Below, one piece after another: positions 34,217-43,763 of a stretch of DNA of 64,000 bases (position 1 is the first letter of the stretch; each line of letters begins with the position of its first letter). Below the pieces are notes generated by a model. That model ran no database searches. It had not been told where the DNA came from and was given only the letters and a program-made list of their open reading frames with translations. A program made the position numbers and the translations under genes. Source of the stretch: Pseudonocardia kunmingensis (GTDB lineage: Bacteria; Actinomycetota; Actinomycetes; Mycobacteriales; Pseudonocardiaceae); contig NZ_VFPA01000002.1 of NCBI RefSeq assembly GCF_006716445.1, forward strand, positions 620,001 through 684,000. The letters are read 5' to 3'.

Positions 34217-36332
34217 CCTCGCCCGCCTCTCCACACGCGACGCGGACCACCGCGTCCACCGCCACCACACCCTGCCCCACCGGCCCCACGAGGGCGGGAT
34301 TGATCTCCGCCTCGACCACGTCGGGCCGCTCGACGAGCCGGGAGACCGACACGACCAGCTCGGCCAATGCGTCGAGATCGCCGTGCGGGGCGCCGCGGAA
34401 CCCCCGCAACACGGTGAGCCCGGTCACCTCGGTGAGCATCTCGCGCGCCGTCACCGCGTCCACCGGAGCGGTGCGCAACGCCCGGTCCCGGTGCAGCTCG
34501 GCCAGCACGCCTCCGGCCGCGACCAGCACGAGCGGGCCGACCTCCGCATCCACGCGGTAGCCGACGAGCACCTCCGCGAGGCCCGTACTCATCGGCTGCA
34601 CCAGCACGCGGTCCACGGAGACGCCGGCACGCCGATGCACCTCCTCCCGGATGTGCCCGGCGGCCGCGGGCACGTCGGCCGGCGCCGCGACGTCCAGGAC
34701 CACGCCGCCCGCGTCGCTCTTGTGCGGGAGGTCGGCCGACAGGGCCTTGACGGCCACCGGGTAGCGGAGCTCGGCCGGGCCTGTTGCCGCGTCGACGTCC
34801 AGCACGTCGAACGACGCGACCGGGACACCCTGCTCGCGCAGGACCGCGTAGGACCGTGCCTCGTCGAGCGTGCGGACCCCGGGCTGCTCCTGCCGGCGCG
34901 GAGCCGGCCGGACCCGCGGCACCCGTCGCGCCAGCGCCGCGGCGACCGCATCCGCGCAGGACTCCGGCGTCCGGAACGCCGGCACCTCGGCTGCGGCCAG
35001 CATGCTCAGGGCCTGCGGCGCCTCCGGGACCACGAACACCGCGACCGGCGTCCCCGACGGGGGACGCTCGGTGATCGGGGCGACGACCAGCTCGGGCTGT
35101 GCACGGGCGGACGACCCGACCACGGCGACGACGAGATCGAACTCCGGGGCGTCGGTCAGCACGTCGAGGGCGGCGCGCATGACGTCGGGCCGGGTCCCCG
35201 CGAGGGTGAGGTCGACGATCAGGCCCGGTTCCGCGTGCACGCCTGCATCGGTGAGGCGGCGGCGGGTCCGCTCCGACGGCGGCGCGACCGACACCCCGCG
35301 GACCCCGAGCTGGTCGACGACCATCGCCGCACCACCGCCGGTCGTCGTGACGACGCCGACGGAGCGCTCCGCCGTCGGTGCTGCGGCGGGTGGGGCCACG
35401 CGCCGCAACAGCGGCAGCGTCTCGAGCAGGCCGTCGAGCGTGTGGACCCGGGCGATCCCGCAATCGGCGAGGAAGGCTGCGGCGACGTCGTCCTCCCCGG
35501 CGAGCGCGCCGGTGTGGGAGACGGCGAGCTCGGCCGCCGCGGTCGAGCGCCCCAGCTTGTAGGCGACCACGGGCTTGCCGCGGTCCGCCGCGGCGGCCGC
35601 GAACTCCCGCAGCCGGTCGGCGTGCCGCAGCGACTCGAGGAACAGCAGGTAGCCGGTGACGTCCGGGTCGTCGACCGCAGCCGCGCAGACCTCGCCGAGC
35701 GACACGTCGACCTCGCCACCGACGGAGATCATCCGGGCGAATCCCAGGCCGCGGGCGACACCGCGGGACAGCAGGGCACCGAGCATGCTGCCGGAGTGGG
35801 AGGCGACGAACAGCCCACCGCTGCGCAGGTCCGGCTCGCTGAAGGCGGCGTTGGCGGTGAGGGTGAGGCCCAGGCCCGGATTCACCACACCCAGGCTGTT
35901 CGGGCCGAGGATGCGCACACCGTGCTCGCGGCCCGCCGCGCGGAGCCTGCGCTCGCGCTCCAGGCCGTCGGGGCCGCTCTCGCCGAACCCGCCGGTGAGC
36001 ACGGTGACCACCCGCACCCCGGCGCGCCCGCACTCGGCGACCGTGTCCACCGTGGCCGCGGTGGGGGTCATCAGGAACGCGTGCTCGGGCACCTCGGGCA
36101 GCTCGGCGAGCCCCGTGTAGGCGCGCTCGCCGCCGATCTCACCCCCGCGGCGGTTCACCGCGTACACGGCGCCGCGGTAGCCGTCGCGGCGCAGGTAGGC
36201 CAAGGGGCGGGAGGCGGCCTTCACCGGGTCGCCACTGGCGCCCACCAGCGCGATGCTGCGCGGCGCGAACAGGGCCCGCGCGAGGTCGGGGCCGGTCAGC
36301 AGGGACGGCCGGGCCGGGCCGGTGACCGTCAT
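34209..36332 (-). CDS. ADP-forming acyl-CoA synthetase, fused alpha-beta type
   Basis: 707 aa. Domain order: CoA-binding Rossmann domain (about 20-150, RSIALVGASGDPVKAASRPL, GPNSLGVVNP), succinyl-CoA-ligase-like domains (to about 460) with the phospho-histidine His273 in VSHTGALAGE, and a C-terminal ATP-grasp domain (about 480-700, LSADLPHKSDAGGVVLDV). This is the acetate:CoA ligase (ADP-forming)/acyl-CoA synthetase architecture. ATG overlaps the acyl-CoA dehydrogenase stop. It could make a CoA thioester or recover ATP from one. Substrate unknown. Confidence 0.9.
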   Translation of the reverse strand: MTVTGPARPSLLTGPDLARALFAPRSIALVGASGDPVKAASRPLAYLRRDGYRGAVYAVNRRGGEIGGERAYTGLAELPEVPEHAFLMTPTAATVDTVAECGRAGVRVVTVLTGGFGESGPDGLERERRLRAAGREHGVRILGPNSLGVVNPGLGLTLTANAAFSEPDLRSGGLFVASHSGSMLGALLSRGVARGLGFARMISVGGEVDVSLGEVCAAAVDDPDVTGYLLFLESLRHADRLREFAAAAADRGKPVVAYKLGRSTAAAELAVSHTGALAGEDDVAAAFLADCGIARVHTLDGLLETLPLLRRVAPPAAAPTAERSVGVVTTTGGGAAMVVDQLGVRGVSVAPPSERTRRRLTDAGVHAEPGLIVDLTLAGTRPDVMRAALDVLTDAPEFDLVVAVVGSSARAQPELVVAPITERPPSGTPVAVFVVPEAPQALSMLAAAEVPAFRTPESCADAVAAALARRVPRVRPAPRRQEQPGVRTLDEARSYAVLREQGVPVASFDVLDVDAATGPAELRYPVAVKALSADLPHKSDAGGVVLDVAAPADVPAAAGHIREEVHRRAGVSVDRVLVQPMSTGLAEVLVGYRVDAEVGPLVLVAAGGVLAELHRDRALRTAPVDAVTAREMLTEVTGLTVLRGFRGAPHGDLDALAELVVSVSRLVERPDVVEAEINPALVGPVGQGVVAVDAVVRVACGEAGEDA

Positions 36333-37480
36333 CGTCCGCTCCGCTGGCTGAAACGGCGCCCGAAGACCTCTTCGGCGATCCGGTTCTTCAGGATCTCGAG
36401 CGATCCGCCGGCGATCATCCAGCCGCGGGTCCGGCGCAGGCAGTACTCCACCAGGCTCTCGGTGCTGTAGCCCATCGCGCCCATCGCCTGTACGGCCTCG
36501 TTCGCCGCCCGGAAGCCCGCCTCGTTCGCGGCGAGCTTCGCGACCGCCGTGTCGTAGGCGGACGGGAGACCGCCCTCCGCGCCACGCGCAGCCCGGTGGA
36601 GGAGCAGCTGCGCGGCGTCCAGAGCGACCGCGACCTCGGCGAACTTCCACTGCAGCCCCTGGAACTCGGCCAGCGGCCTGCCGAACTGCTCGCGCTGCAG
36701 CACGTGCTCGCGGGCGGTGTCGAACGCGAGCCTGCCCAGGGCGAGCGAGCGGGCCGCGTTGCCGAGCCGCTCGACGTTGAACCCGCTGATCTGGCGCTTG
36801 AAGCCGCCCTCGCCGAGCAGCACGTTCTCGGTCGGGATGCGGCAGTCGTCGAAGTAGAGCTGCGCCCACTGCTCACCGCTCATGTACGTCGACGGCTGGC
36901 CCAGGCCGAACCTGGGCGTTCCGCGTTCGACGATCACCGAGCCGATACCGCCGACCCCGGGCCCGAACCGCACGTACACCAGGTACAGGTTCGCGTCGAC
37001 GCTGTGGGTGGACCAGATCTTGGTGCCGTTGAGGACGTAGGAGTCGCCGTCCTTGCGCGCCTCGGTCCGTAGGTCGGTCACCGCGGAACCCGCCTCGGGC
37101 TCGCTCATGCCCAACGCGAGCAGGCTCCGGCCGGCCAGCAGATCGGGCAGCCATCGCGCCTTCTGCCCGGCGTCGGCGTACTCGGCGAACGTCCGCAGCG
37201 GGCCGAAGTTGCCGGCTTGCACGATGTCCGCGCTCTTCGGGCAGATCTGCCCGAGCTCCTGGATCGCGATCACGGCGTCGAGCAGGCTCGCTCCCTGACC
37301 TCCGTCGGCCTCGGGGAGCGTGAGGCCGAGCAGCCCTTGGCCGGCCAGCAGTTCGGCGACGTCCCACGAGTACGCGGGGTCGTGGGCGCGGGCGAGCGCG
37401 CCGTCGGCGAGGTGCTTGCGGCCGAACGCCCGCACCGACTCCGCGAAGTCGTGCTGGCCCTCGTCGAGTTCCGTCTGCAC
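36329..37480 (-). CDS. Acyl-CoA dehydrogenase
   Basis: 383 aa, full-length ACAD. FAD/substrate motifs ALGMSEPEAGSAVTDLRTEA, WSTHSVDANLYLV, QREQFGRPLAEFQGLQWKFA and the C-terminal GWMIAGGSLEILKNRIAEEV. The position of the catalytic Glu of the medium-chain type (YEGTxEI) is Gly here, so the base must lie elsewhere, as in isovaleryl-type enzymes. GTG start at 37480 chosen by alignment of the N-terminus. First gene of the minus-strand unit, 48 bp from the palindrome at 37528 and divergent from the MHS transporter. Confidence 0.9.
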   Translation of the reverse strand: MQTELDEGQHDFAESVRAFGRKHLADGALARAHDPAYSWDVAELLAGQGLLGLTLPEADGGQGASLLDAVIAIQELGQICPKSADIVQAGNFGPLRTFAEYADAGQKARWLPDLLAGRSLLALGMSEPEAGSAVTDLRTEARKDGDSYVLNGTKIWSTHSVDANLYLVYVRFGPGVGGIGSVIVERGTPRFGLGQPSTYMSGEQWAQLYFDDCRIPTENVLLGEGGFKRQISGFNVERLGNAARSLALGRLAFDTAREHVLQREQFGRPLAEFQGLQWKFAEVAVALDAAQLLLHRAARGAEGGLPSAYDTAVAKLAANEAGFRAANEAVQAMGAMGYSTESLVEYCLRRTRGWMIAGGSLEILKNRIAEEVFGRRFSQRSGR

Positions 37481-37527
37481 GCGGGGTGTCTCCGTTCGCC
37501 TCTGGTTCTTGTGTGGTGCTGCATGGC

Positions 37528-37539
37528 CCTGTATACAGG
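37528..37539. promoter_or_regulatory. Perfect 12-bp palindrome CCTGTATACAGG
   Basis: Sits midway in the 99-bp gap between the divergent acyl-CoA dehydrogenase and MHS transporter genes. The TGTATACA core is typical of FadR/FCD-type GntR operators, and an FCD-type GntR gene lies at 38942-39601, so this is its likely operator controlling both units. Confidence 0.65.
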
Positions 37540-37579
37540 CTCCGGTTCCCGATTGCACCCCTTCGAGACGAGGCCGACG

Positions 37580-38914
37580 ATGCCCGCGACCACGATCCCT
37601 CCCACGAGCCGGCGCGTGGCCGTCGCCTCGCTCATCGGCTCCACCGTCGAGTGGTACGACTTCTTCATCTACGGCACGGCCGCGGCGCTCGTGTTCAACG
37701 GGTTGTTCTTCCCCGAGTTCTCCCCGGTGGCGGGCACCCTGCTCAGCTTCGCCACCTTCGCCGTCGGCTGGCTCGCCCGCCCGCTCGGCGGCGTCATCGC
37801 CGGGCACTTCGGTGACCGGGTGGGGCGCAAGCAGATGCTCGTGTTCACGCTGCTGCTGATGGGGCTGTCGACGACGCTGATCGGCCTGTTGCCCACCTAC
37901 GACACCATCGGCGTCGCCGCACCTGTGCTCCTGGTCGTGCTGCGGATCCTGCAGGGCTTCGCCGTGGGCGGCGAGTACGGCGGCGGCGTCGTCATGGCGT
38001 TCGAGCACAGCCCGGCAGGCCGACGCGGTTTGTGGGCCTGCTGGCCGCAGATGGGCGTGCCACTCGGGTTGATCGTCGGCACGGTCGTGTTCCTCGCCAT
38101 CGGCGTTCTGCCCGACGACCAGTTCTTCGCCTGGGGTTGGCGGATCCCGTTCCTGGTCAGCATCGTGCTCGTCGTCGTCGGGCTGTTCATCCGCCTGGGT
38201 GTGACCGAGAGCCGGACGTTCACGGAGACCAAGTCACGCGGCGAGGTCGTACGCAGCCCGCTCGCCGAGGTGCTGCGCCGGCACCCGCGGCAGGTCGTCC
38301 TGCTGATCCTGGCGCACATGGGCCCGAACACGTTCTTCTACACCTTCGCCACCTTCGTGCTCTCCTACGCCACCGCGACGCTCGGCTTCGACCGCACGAC
38401 CGTGCTGCTGGCCGTGGCGATCGGGGCCGCCGTCGAGGTCGTCGCGATGCCGCTGTTCGCGATCCTGTCCGACCGGATCGGGCGCCGGCCGGTCTACGTC
38501 ACCGGGCTCATCGTGCTCGCCGCCACCGCGGTGCCGTTCTTCTGGCTGCTCGACCAGCGATCCGCACCGCTGCTCGTCGTCGCGCTGGCGGTGGCGTTCG
38601 GCCTCGCCCACGGATCGGTGTACGGCACCCAGCCGAGCTTCTTCGCCGAGCTGTTCCCTGCTCCCGTTCGCTATACCGGCCTGTCGCTGGGGGTGCAGGT
38701 CGCCGGTGCGCTGTTCGGCGGGCCGCTGCCGATGATCGCGACCGCGCTGGTGTCGTTCCAGTCCGGCAGGCCGTGGGTGTTCGCTGGTTACATGATGCTC
38801 ACGGCGGTGATCAGCGCCGTGGCCGCCGCACTCGCCCCGGACGCCGTGGCGCTCGAGCGCCGGACGGGGGCACGCCGGGACGAGGACGTGGATGCGGCGA
38901 CCACATCGGCGTGA
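37580..38914 (+). CDS. MFS transporter, metabolite:H+ symporter (MHS) family
   Basis: 444 aa with about 12 membrane segments. The family start is SLIGSTVEWYDFFIYGTAAA; GHFGDRVGRKQMLVF and ILQGFAVGGEYGGGVVMAFE are the MHS signatures. Members import carboxylates or betaines (citrate, alpha-ketoglutarate, shikimate types) with protons. ATG 37580 chosen because a longer frame upstream runs into the acyl-CoA dehydrogenase promoter. Likely supplies the substrate of the divergent acyl-CoA unit. Followed 27 bp later by its GntR regulator. Confidence 0.92.
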   Translation: MPATTIPPTSRRVAVASLIGSTVEWYDFFIYGTAAALVFNGLFFPEFSPVAGTLLSFATFAVGWLARPLGGVIAGHFGDRVGRKQMLVFTLLLMGLSTTLIGLLPTYDTIGVAAPVLLVVLRILQGFAVGGEYGGGVVMAFEHSPAGRRGLWACWPQMGVPLGLIVGTVVFLAIGVLPDDQFFAWGWRIPFLVSIVLVVVGLFIRLGVTESRTFTETKSRGEVVRSPLAEVLRRHPRQVVLLILAHMGPNTFFYTFATFVLSYATATLGFDRTTVLLAVAIGAAVEVVAMPLFAILSDRIGRRPVYVTGLIVLAATAVPFFWLLDQRSAPLLVVALAVAFGLAHGSVYGTQPSFFAELFPAPVRYTGLSLGVQVAGALFGGPLPMIATALVSFQSGRPWVFAGYMMLTAVISAVAAALAPDAVALERRTGARRDEDVDAATTSA

Positions 38915-38941
38915 TCGGCATACTGTCCCGGTGGAGGTGCG

Positions 38942-39601
38942 ATGACGGTGATGGGAGGCGAGCGCCGGCGCCCGCTCCATGTGCGGATCAGCGAGGACCT
39001 GCTCACCGGCCGGCTCACCGCGGAGGACCGGCTCTCGGAGCACGCTCTGAGCGAGCGCTACGGGGTGAGCCGCACTCCGGTGCGGGAGGCGCTGGTCCGG
39101 CTCGAGCAGGACGGACTGATCGAGCGCCGCGGCACCACCGCACGGCTGCGCGAACGCTCGGCCGAAGAGATCAACGACATCTACCGGGCGCGCACCTGGT
39201 TGGAACGGGCGATTGCCGAGGACGCCGCGCAGCGATGTGGTGAGCTCGACCTGCTGCGCATGCAGGACGCCCTCGACGCCGAGGACCGGCTCGATCCGGC
39301 CACCGCGACGCCGGAGGAGCTGATGGCGGCCAACCGGGCCTTCCACGACGCGCTCGCCCTCGCCGCGCACAACGCGGCGCTGCAGGACCTGCAGGACAGG
39401 CTGACGATGCAGGTGGCGAGGCTCCCGGCCACCACGTTGAGCGCCCCGGGTCGCTGGGCGACGGCACACCAGCAGCACGAGGAGATCCTTGTGCATGTCC
39501 GTGCGGGCGACGCCGCCGCGGCGGGTGAGATGGCACGACGGCACATGGCCGACGCGCGCGACATCCGGCTCGCGCTGTCACTGCGCCCGCCGCGGCGCTG
39601 A
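38942..39601 (+). CDS. GntR-family regulator, FadR/FCD type
   Basis: 219 aa. N-terminal winged helix RPLHVRISEDLLTGRLTAED, LSEHALSERYGVSRTPVREA; C-terminal FCD helical domain with metal-binding-like pattern (NRAFHDALALAAHNAALQDL, HQQHEEILVHVRAGD). Follows the MHS gene; probably binds CCTGTATACAGG at 37528 and responds to the imported acid or its CoA ester. GTGGAGGTGCG precedes ATG. Confidence 0.9.
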   Translation: MTVMGGERRRPLHVRISEDLLTGRLTAEDRLSEHALSERYGVSRTPVREALVRLEQDGLIERRGTTARLRERSAEEINDIYRARTWLERAIAEDAAQRCGELDLLRMQDALDAEDRLDPATATPEELMAANRAFHDALALAAHNAALQDLQDRLTMQVARLPATTLSAPGRWATAHQQHEEILVHVRAGDAAAAGEMARRHMADARDIRLALSLRPPRR

Positions 39602-39725
39602 CGAACCGTGCCGTGGCGCCAGGACGTCGCGGTGGGCCTGCTGCGTGAGCGCCTCCCCGGAGTGGACCTGGACCGACCCACAGGGCGACACCGGCACCGG
39701 CCGGGACCCGAACCCGGGCGGGCCG

Positions 39726-40787
39726 TCAACGGGCGACGCGCACCCACTCCGCCCAGGTGTCGAGGCGCTGCCAGAGGAGTTCCCGGGTGCCCGCGAAGTT
39801 GTGCATGTGGGCCATCCGGGGGCAGAGGTAGAAGTCGACGGAGTTCGCGGACTTGTAGGCCCGCAGCTCACCTCGGGGGTCGCTGCCGACGTCCCGCTGG
39901 CCGAAGGCCGACAGCACGGGCACGGTGACCGCGGCCGCCTCGGGCGCCACCGCTCCCGGCACGATGCACCAGGTCGCGACCACGGCGGGCACCGTGGTCG
40001 ACGCCCACGGCGGCGGGTTGCCGCCCCGCAGCGGGAAGTCGGTGGTGTCGTCGACGTCGGTCGGCACGTCGTCCCAGTGGAAGCCCCAGCGCATGGCCGC
40101 GCCCGCGGCGGCGTGATCGCTGCTCAGGCCTGCACGCGCCAGCATGCCCTTGTTGACTATCCCCTCGGGCCTCAGCGCGTCGTTGTCCGCCCAGGTGATG
40201 GGGAAGACGTCCCGCGGGACCCACGGCGGGACGATCTCGGTGTCGCCGGGTCGAACGGGCGGGGTGGTGTGCACCGCGCTGTAGCCGAGCACCCCGATGC
40301 CGTCGTAGCTCTCGTACCGGCCCTGCTGGACGATGGTCATGCAGCCGCCCATCGACTGGCCGATGCCGATCTTGACCGGGTCGGGGACGGCAGGGAAGCC
40401 CTCGGCGAGGGTGCCCGCGGCGAGCGAGTCCAGGATCTGCTGCTCGGCCCCCGCGGCGGCGGCCGACAGGCGCGTGTAGTCGAGGGTCTCCGGCGCGTGC
40501 TTCGTCGAGCTGTCGCCCACGCCGAGATGGTCGACGGATACGAAGATCCAGCCGCGCTCCGCGTGCCAGTCCGCCTGCGCACCGCTTCCCGGGCCGGGTA
40601 GATCGACGGTGTAGTAGCCGCGGGAGTAGCCGCCCCCGGGCTTGGCGAAGCAGACGATCGGCGCGCGGTCGGTCGGCAGCGACTCCCGGCTCGGCAGCGT
40701 GACGGTGGCCGCGATCGAGGCCTCCTCGCCGAGCCCGGTCGCGTCGGTGACGTCGAGACGAAGGTCGAGGGACTGCAGCGACGACAT
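39726..40787 (-). CDS. Alpha/beta-hydrolase (esterase-like), paralogue of the gene at 14421
   Basis: 353 aa. Nucleophile Ser145 in GIGQSMGGC, VDHLGVGDSS after strand 4, catalytic His in RMAHMHNFAGTRELLWQRL near the end. Shares these blocks and overall layout with the hydrolase at 14421-15446. No signal peptide. It ends a minus-strand unit (FAD dehydrogenase, MHS transporter, aldehyde dehydrogenase, hydrolase), so an ester cleaved here could release an alcohol/aldehyde for the aldehyde dehydrogenase. Substrate unknown. Confidence 0.82.
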   Translation of the reverse strand: MSSLQSLDLRLDVTDATGLGEEASIAATVTLPSRESLPTDRAPIVCFAKPGGGYSRGYYTVDLPGPGSGAQADWHAERGWIFVSVDHLGVGDSSTKHAPETLDYTRLSAAAAGAEQQILDSLAAGTLAEGFPAVPDPVKIGIGQSMGGCMTIVQQGRYESYDGIGVLGYSAVHTTPPVRPGDTEIVPPWVPRDVFPITWADNDALRPEGIVNKGMLARAGLSSDHAAAGAAMRWGFHWDDVPTDVDDTTDFPLRGGNPPPWASTTVPAVVATWCIVPGAVAPEAAAVTVPVLSAFGQRDVGSDPRGELRAYKSANSVDFYLCPRMAHMHNFAGTRELLWQRLDTWAEWVRVAR

Positions 40788-40817
40788 GGCGGACTCCTTT
40801 GTCGACCAGGCGGAAGG

Positions 40818-42341
40818 TCAGGCTCGCGGGTTGAAGGGGTCGGTGATCTTGTTGCCCATGTCGATCCACACGGTCTTCAGCTCGGTGTACTCGTTGACGG
40901 CGTCGGCGCCGTTCTCCCGGCCGATGCCGCTCTCCTTGAAGCCTCCGAAGGGCGCGACGTAGTTGGTCTTGCGGTAGTTGTTGACCCAGACGGTGCCTGC
41001 GCGCAGGCGCCGGACCATGCGAAGGGCGCGGGCGATGTCGTTGGTCCACACGCCGGCGGCGAGGCCGAAGCGGGTGTCGTTGGCGATCCGCACCGCGTCG
41101 TCCTCGTCGGCGAACGGGATGAGCACGACGACCGGCCCGAAGACCTCCTCCTGGGCGATCCGCATGTCGTTCGTGACGCCCGTGAACACCGCGGGTTCCA
41201 CGAACAGGCCGGCCGCCAGGGCCGGATCGCTCGGCTTGCGGCCGCCCGCGAGCAGGGTGGCGCCCTCGGACTCGGCGATCTCGATGTAGGACAGCACCTT
41301 CTCGTACTGGGGACGGCACGCGACGGTGCCCATCTCCGTCTCGGGGTCGAGCGGGTCACCGATCCTGATCGTGCGCACCCGTGCCGCGAGTGCCTCGGCG
41401 AACTCGTCGTAGATGTCCTGGTGGACGAGCACCCGCGAGCCCGCCATGCAGGTCTGGCCGGTCGCGGCGAACACGCCCGCGATGACGCCGTTGACGGTGT
41501 TGGCCGTGTCCGCGTCCGGGAAGACGATGTTGGGCGACTTGCCGCCGAGCTCGAGCGAGACTCGGGCCAGTCGCTCGGCCGTGGTGACCGCGATGGCCTT
41601 GCCGACCGCGGTCGAGCCCGTGAACGCGACCTTGTCGACGCCGGGGTGGCCGGCGAGCGCGGCGCCGGTCGGGCCCGCCCCCGTCACGATGTTGACCACG
41701 CCGTCCGGGATCCCGGCGGCGGTGATGAGCTCACCGAGCTTCACTGTCGAGACGGGGGTGACCTCGGAGGGCTTGATCACGACAGTGTTCCCCGCGGCGA
41801 GCGCCGGGCACAGCTTCCAGAGCAGCAGCGCGAGCGGGCTGTTCCAGGGCGTGATGGCTGCGACGACGCCGATCGGCTCCCGCACGGTGAACACGTGCAT
41901 GTTGGGCACGCTGCTCGCGACGGTCTGGCCGTGCATGGTCTCCGCGACACCCGCGTAGAAGTAGCAGTGGCCGGACAGCGCCCGGGTCTGACCGCCGACC
42001 TCGCGGATCAGTTTGCCGTTCTCCAGGACCTGGATCCGGGCGAGCTCGTCGGCGTTCGCGGCGATCAGGTCCCCGAGCTTGCGGAGCACCGCGGAGCGCT
42101 GCGCCGGGGTCGACGCGGCCCAGGGCCCGTTCTCGAAGGCCTCGCGGGCGGCCCGGACGGCCGCGTCGACATCCTGCCCGGTGGCGGTGGGGACGTCGGC
42201 CCAGTGCCTGCCGTCGAAGGGGTTGATCGAGTCGAAGCGGGCGCCGTCGGAGGCCTCGACCCAGCGGCCCCCGATGAGCATGCGGTAGTGCTCGCGCTCG
42301 GTGATGGCGTTCGTCGCGATGTGGTCGACGGTGGAGGTCAT
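40818..42341 (-). CDS. Aldehyde dehydrogenase (betaine/gamma-aminobutyraldehyde type)
   Basis: 507 aa. Catalytic Cys298 in ATGQTCMAGSR, Glu in LELGGKSPN, VAAITPWNSPLALLLWK and FTGSTAVGKA; C-terminus PFGGFKESGIGRENG. Full length. Between the MHS transporter and the hydrolase, 30 bp from the latter. Likely oxidises an aldehyde derived from the alcohol moiety of an ester or from the aldo/keto reductase substrate of the divergent unit; this is inference. Confidence 0.92.
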   Translation of the reverse strand: MTSTVDHIATNAITEREHYRMLIGGRWVEASDGARFDSINPFDGRHWADVPTATGQDVDAAVRAAREAFENGPWAASTPAQRSAVLRKLGDLIAANADELARIQVLENGKLIREVGGQTRALSGHCYFYAGVAETMHGQTVASSVPNMHVFTVREPIGVVAAITPWNSPLALLLWKLCPALAAGNTVVIKPSEVTPVSTVKLGELITAAGIPDGVVNIVTGAGPTGAALAGHPGVDKVAFTGSTAVGKAIAVTTAERLARVSLELGGKSPNIVFPDADTANTVNGVIAGVFAATGQTCMAGSRVLVHQDIYDEFAEALAARVRTIRIGDPLDPETEMGTVACRPQYEKVLSYIEIAESEGATLLAGGRKPSDPALAAGLFVEPAVFTGVTNDMRIAQEEVFGPVVVLIPFADEDDAVRIANDTRFGLAAGVWTNDIARALRMVRRLRAGTVWVNNYRKTNYVAPFGGFKESGIGRENGADAVNEYTELKTVWIDMGNKITDPFNPRA

Positions 42342-42386
42342 GGGTCCTTCCTTGCGGGATGGGCGGTGCGGTGCGGGCTGATGCTG

Positions 42387-43730
42387 TCAGTGGACCGCGT
42401 CGGCGTCGTGCAGGTGGCTCGCCGGTGCTGTCGGTTCCGGTGTGTCGCCGGTCCGGCGCGGCCTCGCCGCGACGGCCGCCACCGAGATCAGGGCGGCGAC
42501 GACGACCATCACCGACAGCGGCCACCAGGTCCCGCCCGAGCCGCCCACGAGGGCCTCGGCGAGGAACGGGGTGGGGGCGCTGAACACGAGACCGCCGAGG
42601 GCGTTGCTCAGCGCCGTTCCGCTGTAGCGGACCCGGGTCGGGAAGAGCTCGGCGATCATGCTGGACACGACCGCATAGGTGGTGGCGTGGGCGAACACCA
42701 GCATCACGGTGATCGTCACCGCCACCGCGGCCACGTTGCCGGTGTTGAGCAGCAGGAAGAAGGGGAACGCGGCGACCACGGTGAAGACGGTGCCTCCGAC
42801 GAAGACGCGGCGGGCGCCGAACCGGTCGCCGAGGTGGGCGAACAGCGGGATGCACAGCATGTCGACCGCGGCCGCGACGGTCACGATCACCAGCGCGGTG
42901 CTCCGGGCGAGCCCGAGGGAGTTGACGGCGTAGGACAGGAAGTACACCGAGATCACGTAGAACACGACGTTGACTCCGGCCTGCAGCCCGATACCGGACA
43001 GCAGGCCCCGCCCGGAGTGGGCGACGACGTCGCGCAGCGGGATCCGGGACCGGGTGCCCGTCTCCTTCACCTCGGCGAACTCGGCGGATTCCGCGACCCC
43101 GAGCCGGATCACCAGGCCCACAGCGACGAGAACGAACCCGGCGAGGAATGGGATCCGCCACCCCCAGCTGAGCAGCTGGTCGTCGGGCAGGCCGCCGATC
43201 GCCGCCATGACGAGCGTGGCCAGCACCAGGCCGAGCGGGCTGCCCATCTGCGGTGCGGCCCCGTAGAGGCGCACCTTCGAGGCGGGGGCGTGTTCGACCG
43301 ACATCAGCACCGCGCCGCCCCATTCGCCACCGACGGCCAGGCCCTGGAACAGCCGGAGCACGATGAGCAGGACCGGGGCCCACAGGCCGATGCTCGAGTA
43401 GGTCGGGAGGCAGCCGATCAGTCCCGTCGCCGCACCCATGATGCCGAGAGTGGCGATCAGTGTGCTTTTGCGCCCCAGCCGGTCGCCGAGGTGGCCGAAG
43501 ATCGCGGCTCCGACCGGGCGGGCGAGGAACGCCACCGCCAGGGTGGCGAACGACGCGAGGCGCCCGGTGTGCTCGTCGTAGGCGGGGAAGAAGAGATCGC
43601 CGAACACCAGGGCGGCGGCGAGACCGTAGATGAAGAAGTCGAACCATTCGATGGTGGTGCCGACCAGGCTCGCGACCGCGGCGCGGCGGGCGGTCCTCTG
43701 GGGCGTGGTCGTGGTGTTCTGTGTCGCCAT
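42387..43730 (-). CDS. MFS transporter, MHS family (candidate tricarballylate/citrate-type permease)
   Basis: 447 aa, 12 membrane segments, opening SLVGTTIEWFDFFIYGLAAA and the MHS blocks GHLGDRLGRKSTLIATLGIM and LFQGLAVGGEWGGAVLMSVE. MHS permeases import citrate, alpha-ketoglutarate or tricarballylate (TcuC of Salmonella is one). Start MATQNTT at 43730; an ATG three codons upstream also exists. Next to a TcuA-like dehydrogenase and divergent from citryl-CoA-type genes, which makes a tri- or dicarboxylate the likely cargo. Distinct from the MHS protein at 37580. Confidence 0.9.
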   Translation of the reverse strand: MATQNTTTTPQRTARRAAVASLVGTTIEWFDFFIYGLAAALVFGDLFFPAYDEHTGRLASFATLAVAFLARPVGAAIFGHLGDRLGRKSTLIATLGIMGAATGLIGCLPTYSSIGLWAPVLLIVLRLFQGLAVGGEWGGAVLMSVEHAPASKVRLYGAAPQMGSPLGLVLATLVMAAIGGLPDDQLLSWGWRIPFLAGFVLVAVGLVIRLGVAESAEFAEVKETGTRSRIPLRDVVAHSGRGLLSGIGLQAGVNVVFYVISVYFLSYAVNSLGLARSTALVIVTVAAAVDMLCIPLFAHLGDRFGARRVFVGGTVFTVVAAFPFFLLLNTGNVAAVAVTITVMLVFAHATTYAVVSSMIAELFPTRVRYSGTALSNALGGLVFSAPTPFLAEALVGGSGGTWWPLSVMVVVAALISVAAVAARPRRTGDTPEPTAPASHLHDADAVH

Positions 43731-43763
43731 GGGCCTCATCGATTCGGCGGGGAGGAACGGGGA

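Noticed and set aside
34143..36470. A 775-codon plus-strand frame opposite the ADP-forming synthetase
   Set aside because: Shadow of the well-supported minus-strand gene; composition is His/Arg/Gly-rich with no recognisable domain.
39602..39725. Possible short coding trace between the GntR gene and the convergent hydrolase
   Set aside because: One frame reads DVAVGLLRERLPGVDLDR, but it is too short and lacks a recognisable family; probably intergenic.
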